This document shows, one piece after another, positions 5,373 through 6,744 of a stretch of 6,744 bases of DNA (its first letter is position 1; each line of letters starts with the position of its first letter). Both the position numbers and the translations under genes were made by a program. The DNA is from an uncultured Clostridia bacterium. GTDB lineage: Bacteria; Bacillota; Clostridia; Christensenellales; Borkfalkiaceae. The notes under the pieces were generated by a model, which ran no database searches, was not told the origin of the DNA, and saw only the letters and a program-made list of their open reading frames with translations. The DNA is taken from the NCBI GenBank assembly GCA_947629225.1, contig CANRCY010000079.1:1-6744 (forward strand), read 5' to 3'.

Positions 5373-6149
5373 TTATTGCCCGTTTCCGTCCTCATCGTCC
5401 TTTCGTTTGATAAAACGGCGCCAAAAGCCCCCTTTGCGCCCCTCTTCTTTCTCTTCGGAAGGCTGCTCTTCCGCAACGTCCCTTTCCCGTGCGGAAGCTT
5501 TCTCCTTCTCCGTGTCCTTTTCTTTCTCCTCTTTTTTGCGCTCCGCGCGGAGCTCGGCTTTCTCTTCCTTTCTCTCCTGCCGCAAAACGAGCGCACGGTG
5601 CAGAAGCGCAACAAGTTCGGCGGCGGCGTTCACGCAACAAAGGATGCCGAGCAGAAGATTGAGCACGTCTGCGCGCAAGGGCGGCAGACAGAATAAAACG
5701 ACGCAAAAGATCGCGAGCAGAATGCTCCCCGCCATGGAGATCTGCCAAAGGCGGTTTTCCTTTCTTTTGGCGAGCAAGGCATAGAGAAATCCGAGCACGG
5801 CGCGCAGAAGCACGAGCGCGGTCAGCGCATAGCGGAGCGCGGACGACGCCTCTTCGGGTTGCACGAAGAGCCAGACGGAAAACGCGATGAGCCCGACGCC
5901 GATCACGATCTGCGGGATTCCGATCTTCCCCGTAAAGGCGGTCGCGATCAGAACAAGGGCGGCGGCGATCAAGAGCACGCCGACGATCAGCCCCAACACC
6001 CGCAACGATTCGGGCGGAACGGCAAACAGCACCGCGGCGATCGCAACAAGGAGCAGAACGGGAACGGGCATGCCCCAACGGAAGAGCGAAGCGATCTTTC
6101 GGCGGGCAGAATTATCCTTTTTCGCCTTTGGGCTCTTTTTGTCCTTCAT
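5373..6149 (-). CDS. HdeD-like (DUF308 repeat) six-helix membrane protein with charged C-terminal tail
   Basis: A 258-residue protein. A short Lys-rich cytosolic start (1-24) is followed by six hydrophobic helices at about 28-45, 49-71, 76-96, 103-126, 136-155 and 160-183. They form three helix-pair repeats, each with a proline turn (VPPES 44-48, VQPEE 96-100, LPPLR 155-159). This is the DUF308/HdeD pattern. HdeD in E. coli is linked to acid resistance, but most members have no known function. The tail (about 190-258) is extremely rich in Lys, Glu and Arg, probably helical or coiled, and ends with GGFWRRFIKRK, a basic-aromatic stretch that could touch the membrane; such a tail is not part of the core family. 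The ATG at 6149 has AAGGA 6-7 nt upstream, overlapping the upstream stop. It lies 8 nt after the FucO-type gene and so is probably cotranscribed. Function is not assigned. Confidence 0.8.
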   Translation of the reverse strand: MKDKKSPKAKKDNSARRKIASLFRWGMPVPVLLLVAIAAVLFAVPPESLRVLGLIVGVLLIAAALVLIATAFTGKIGIPQIVIGVGLIAFSVWLFVQPEEASSALRYALTALVLLRAVLGFLYALLAKRKENRLWQISMAGSILLAIFCVVLFCLPPLRADVLNLLLGILCCVNAAAELVALLHRALVLRQERKEEKAELRAERKKEEKEKDTEKEKASARERDVAEEQPSEEKEEGRKGGFWRRFIKRKDDEDGNGQ

Positions 6150-6157
6150 ATCTTTCC

Positions 6158-6744
6158 TTACATCAAAGAGCGATAGAGCGCAACAATGTCCTCATAAGAG
6201 GGATCTTTGGGATTCCCGGGGCGGCATGCGTCCGCCATGGCGCTTTCGGCGAGGAAGGAAATGTCCTCTTCCTTGACGATGTCCTTCAAATTTTGCGGAA
6301 TCCCGACGTCTCTCGAAAGGGCGGCGACGGCTTCCACCGCCGCGGCACGGTACTCCTCGCAGGACATATTCTCCGTGCCCGCAACGCCCATTGCCTTTGC
6401 GATGTCGCGGTATTTCTCCCCCGTCGCCTCGGCGTTATATGCCATGACGGTGGGCAGAAGAATGGCGTTTGCAACGCCGTGGGGAGTATCGTAGACCGCC
6501 CCGAGTGCATGCGCCATGCTGTGCACGATCCCGAGCCCGACGTTGGAGAAGCCCATTCCCGCAATGTATTGCCCGAGCGCCATGCCCTCTCTCCCCTCTT
6601 TTTCGCCCCTGACGGCGGCGCGGAGAGATTTCGAAATGATCTCGATCGCTTTCAGATGGAACATGTCCGTCATTTCCCATGCGGCTTTGGTGATATAGCC
6701 CTCGATGGCGTGGGTGAGCGCGTCCATGCCCGTCGCGGCAGTCA
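6158..6744 (-). CDS. fucO: FucO-type iron-containing alcohol dehydrogenase (lactaldehyde reductase), C-terminal half
   Basis: The last 195 residues of a group III Fe-dependent alcohol dehydrogenase (full length about 383); the N-terminal NAD(H)-binding domain lies outside the window. The visible part resembles E. coli FucO almost segment for segment: MDALTHAIEGYITKAAW, MALGQYIAGMGFSNVGLG, HSMAHALG, DTPHGVANAILLP, and GNP with EDIVALY near the end. All four iron ligands are present as one Asp and three His: D and H in DALTH, the H of VHSM, and the H of TPHG. Their spacing (4, 63 and 14 residues) matches D196/H200/H263/H277 of FucO. FucO reduces L-lactaldehyde to 1,2-propanediol during anaerobic fucose or rhamnose use, but relatives also act on other short aldehydes and diols. 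No fucose genes are visible here, so the substrate is inferred. The TAA at 6158 overlaps the Shine-Dalgarno of the next gene. Confidence 0.92.
   Translation of the reverse strand, partial: TAATGMDALTHAIEGYITKAAWEMTDMFHLKAIEIISKSLRAAVRGEKEGREGMALGQYIAGMGFSNVGLGIVHSMAHALGAVYDTPHGVANAILLPTVMAYNAEATGEKYRDIAKAMGVAGTENMSCEEYRAAAVEAVAALSRDVGIPQNLKDIVKEEDISFLAESAMADACRPGNPKDPSYEDIVALYRSLM

Noticed and set aside
4334..5410. Plus-strand open frame of 358 codons opposite the YitT gene
   Set aside because: It mirrors a clear membrane protein gene, is rich in Arg, His and Asp as antisense frames typically are, and its start lies inside the hairpin region. No family resemblance.
1..6744. Mobile element, CRISPR array, tRNA, rRNA or defence system
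   Set aside because: No transposase or integrase motifs, no regularly spaced repeats, no tRNA-like cloverleaf and no known defence domains were seen; the genes look like ordinary chromosomal functions.

Overview
The window comes from a bacterium. Every supportable gene lies on the minus strand, so gene order is described from high to low coordinates. Several things point to an anaerobic member of the Clostridia (Bacillota) with fairly high GC: near-consensus SigA promoters, GGAG-type Shine-Dalgarno sites, a YitT (DUF161/DUF2179) protein, a YpsC-type rRNA methyltransferase, and a thioredoxin-reductase-like flavoprotein of the kind known from clostridia. The lineage is inferred from gene content; no rRNA or other marker is present.

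Layout. (1) 6744-6158 is the C-terminal half of a FucO-type iron alcohol dehydrogenase, cut by the window edge. It is followed 8 nt later by a six-helix DUF308/HdeD-like membrane protein (6149-5373) with a long charged tail. (2) A promoter at 5338-5366 leads into a YitT-family membrane protein (5308-4388) with a TTG start. Five bases after its stop is a perfect 19-bp-stem hairpin (4342-4382). (3) A promoter touching that hairpin drives a thioredoxin-reductase-like flavoprotein (4304-3444). It keeps the CxxC redox centre and both FAD motifs but has lost the NADPH-binding motifs. The promoter geometry places +1 at the A of its ATG, so the mRNA may be leaderless. A flavodoxin-fold NAD(P)H/quinone-type oxidoreductase (3417-2829) follows 26 nt later and is broken by a single-base frameshift. 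(4) Another promoter drives a CNNM/CorC-like membrane protein with DUF21 and a CBS pair (2695-1577). It is tightly coupled to a THUMP-domain 23S rRNA methyltransferase (1574-447). (5) A fully consensus promoter, overlapped by an inverted repeat, drives a MarR-family regulator (346 to the left edge).

How the genes relate. The window looks like five short transcription units of core and redox functions rather than a mobile island. No transposase, integrase, CRISPR array, tRNA or rRNA was seen. Units 3 and 5 are the most interesting: a probable pyridine-nucleotide-independent thioredoxin reductase with a damaged flavin oxidoreductase partner, and a probably self-regulated MarR gene. No stretch longer than about 135 bases lacks a gene. 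I did not find a convincing new multi-gene system; the notable points are variant proteins and unusual gene starts.
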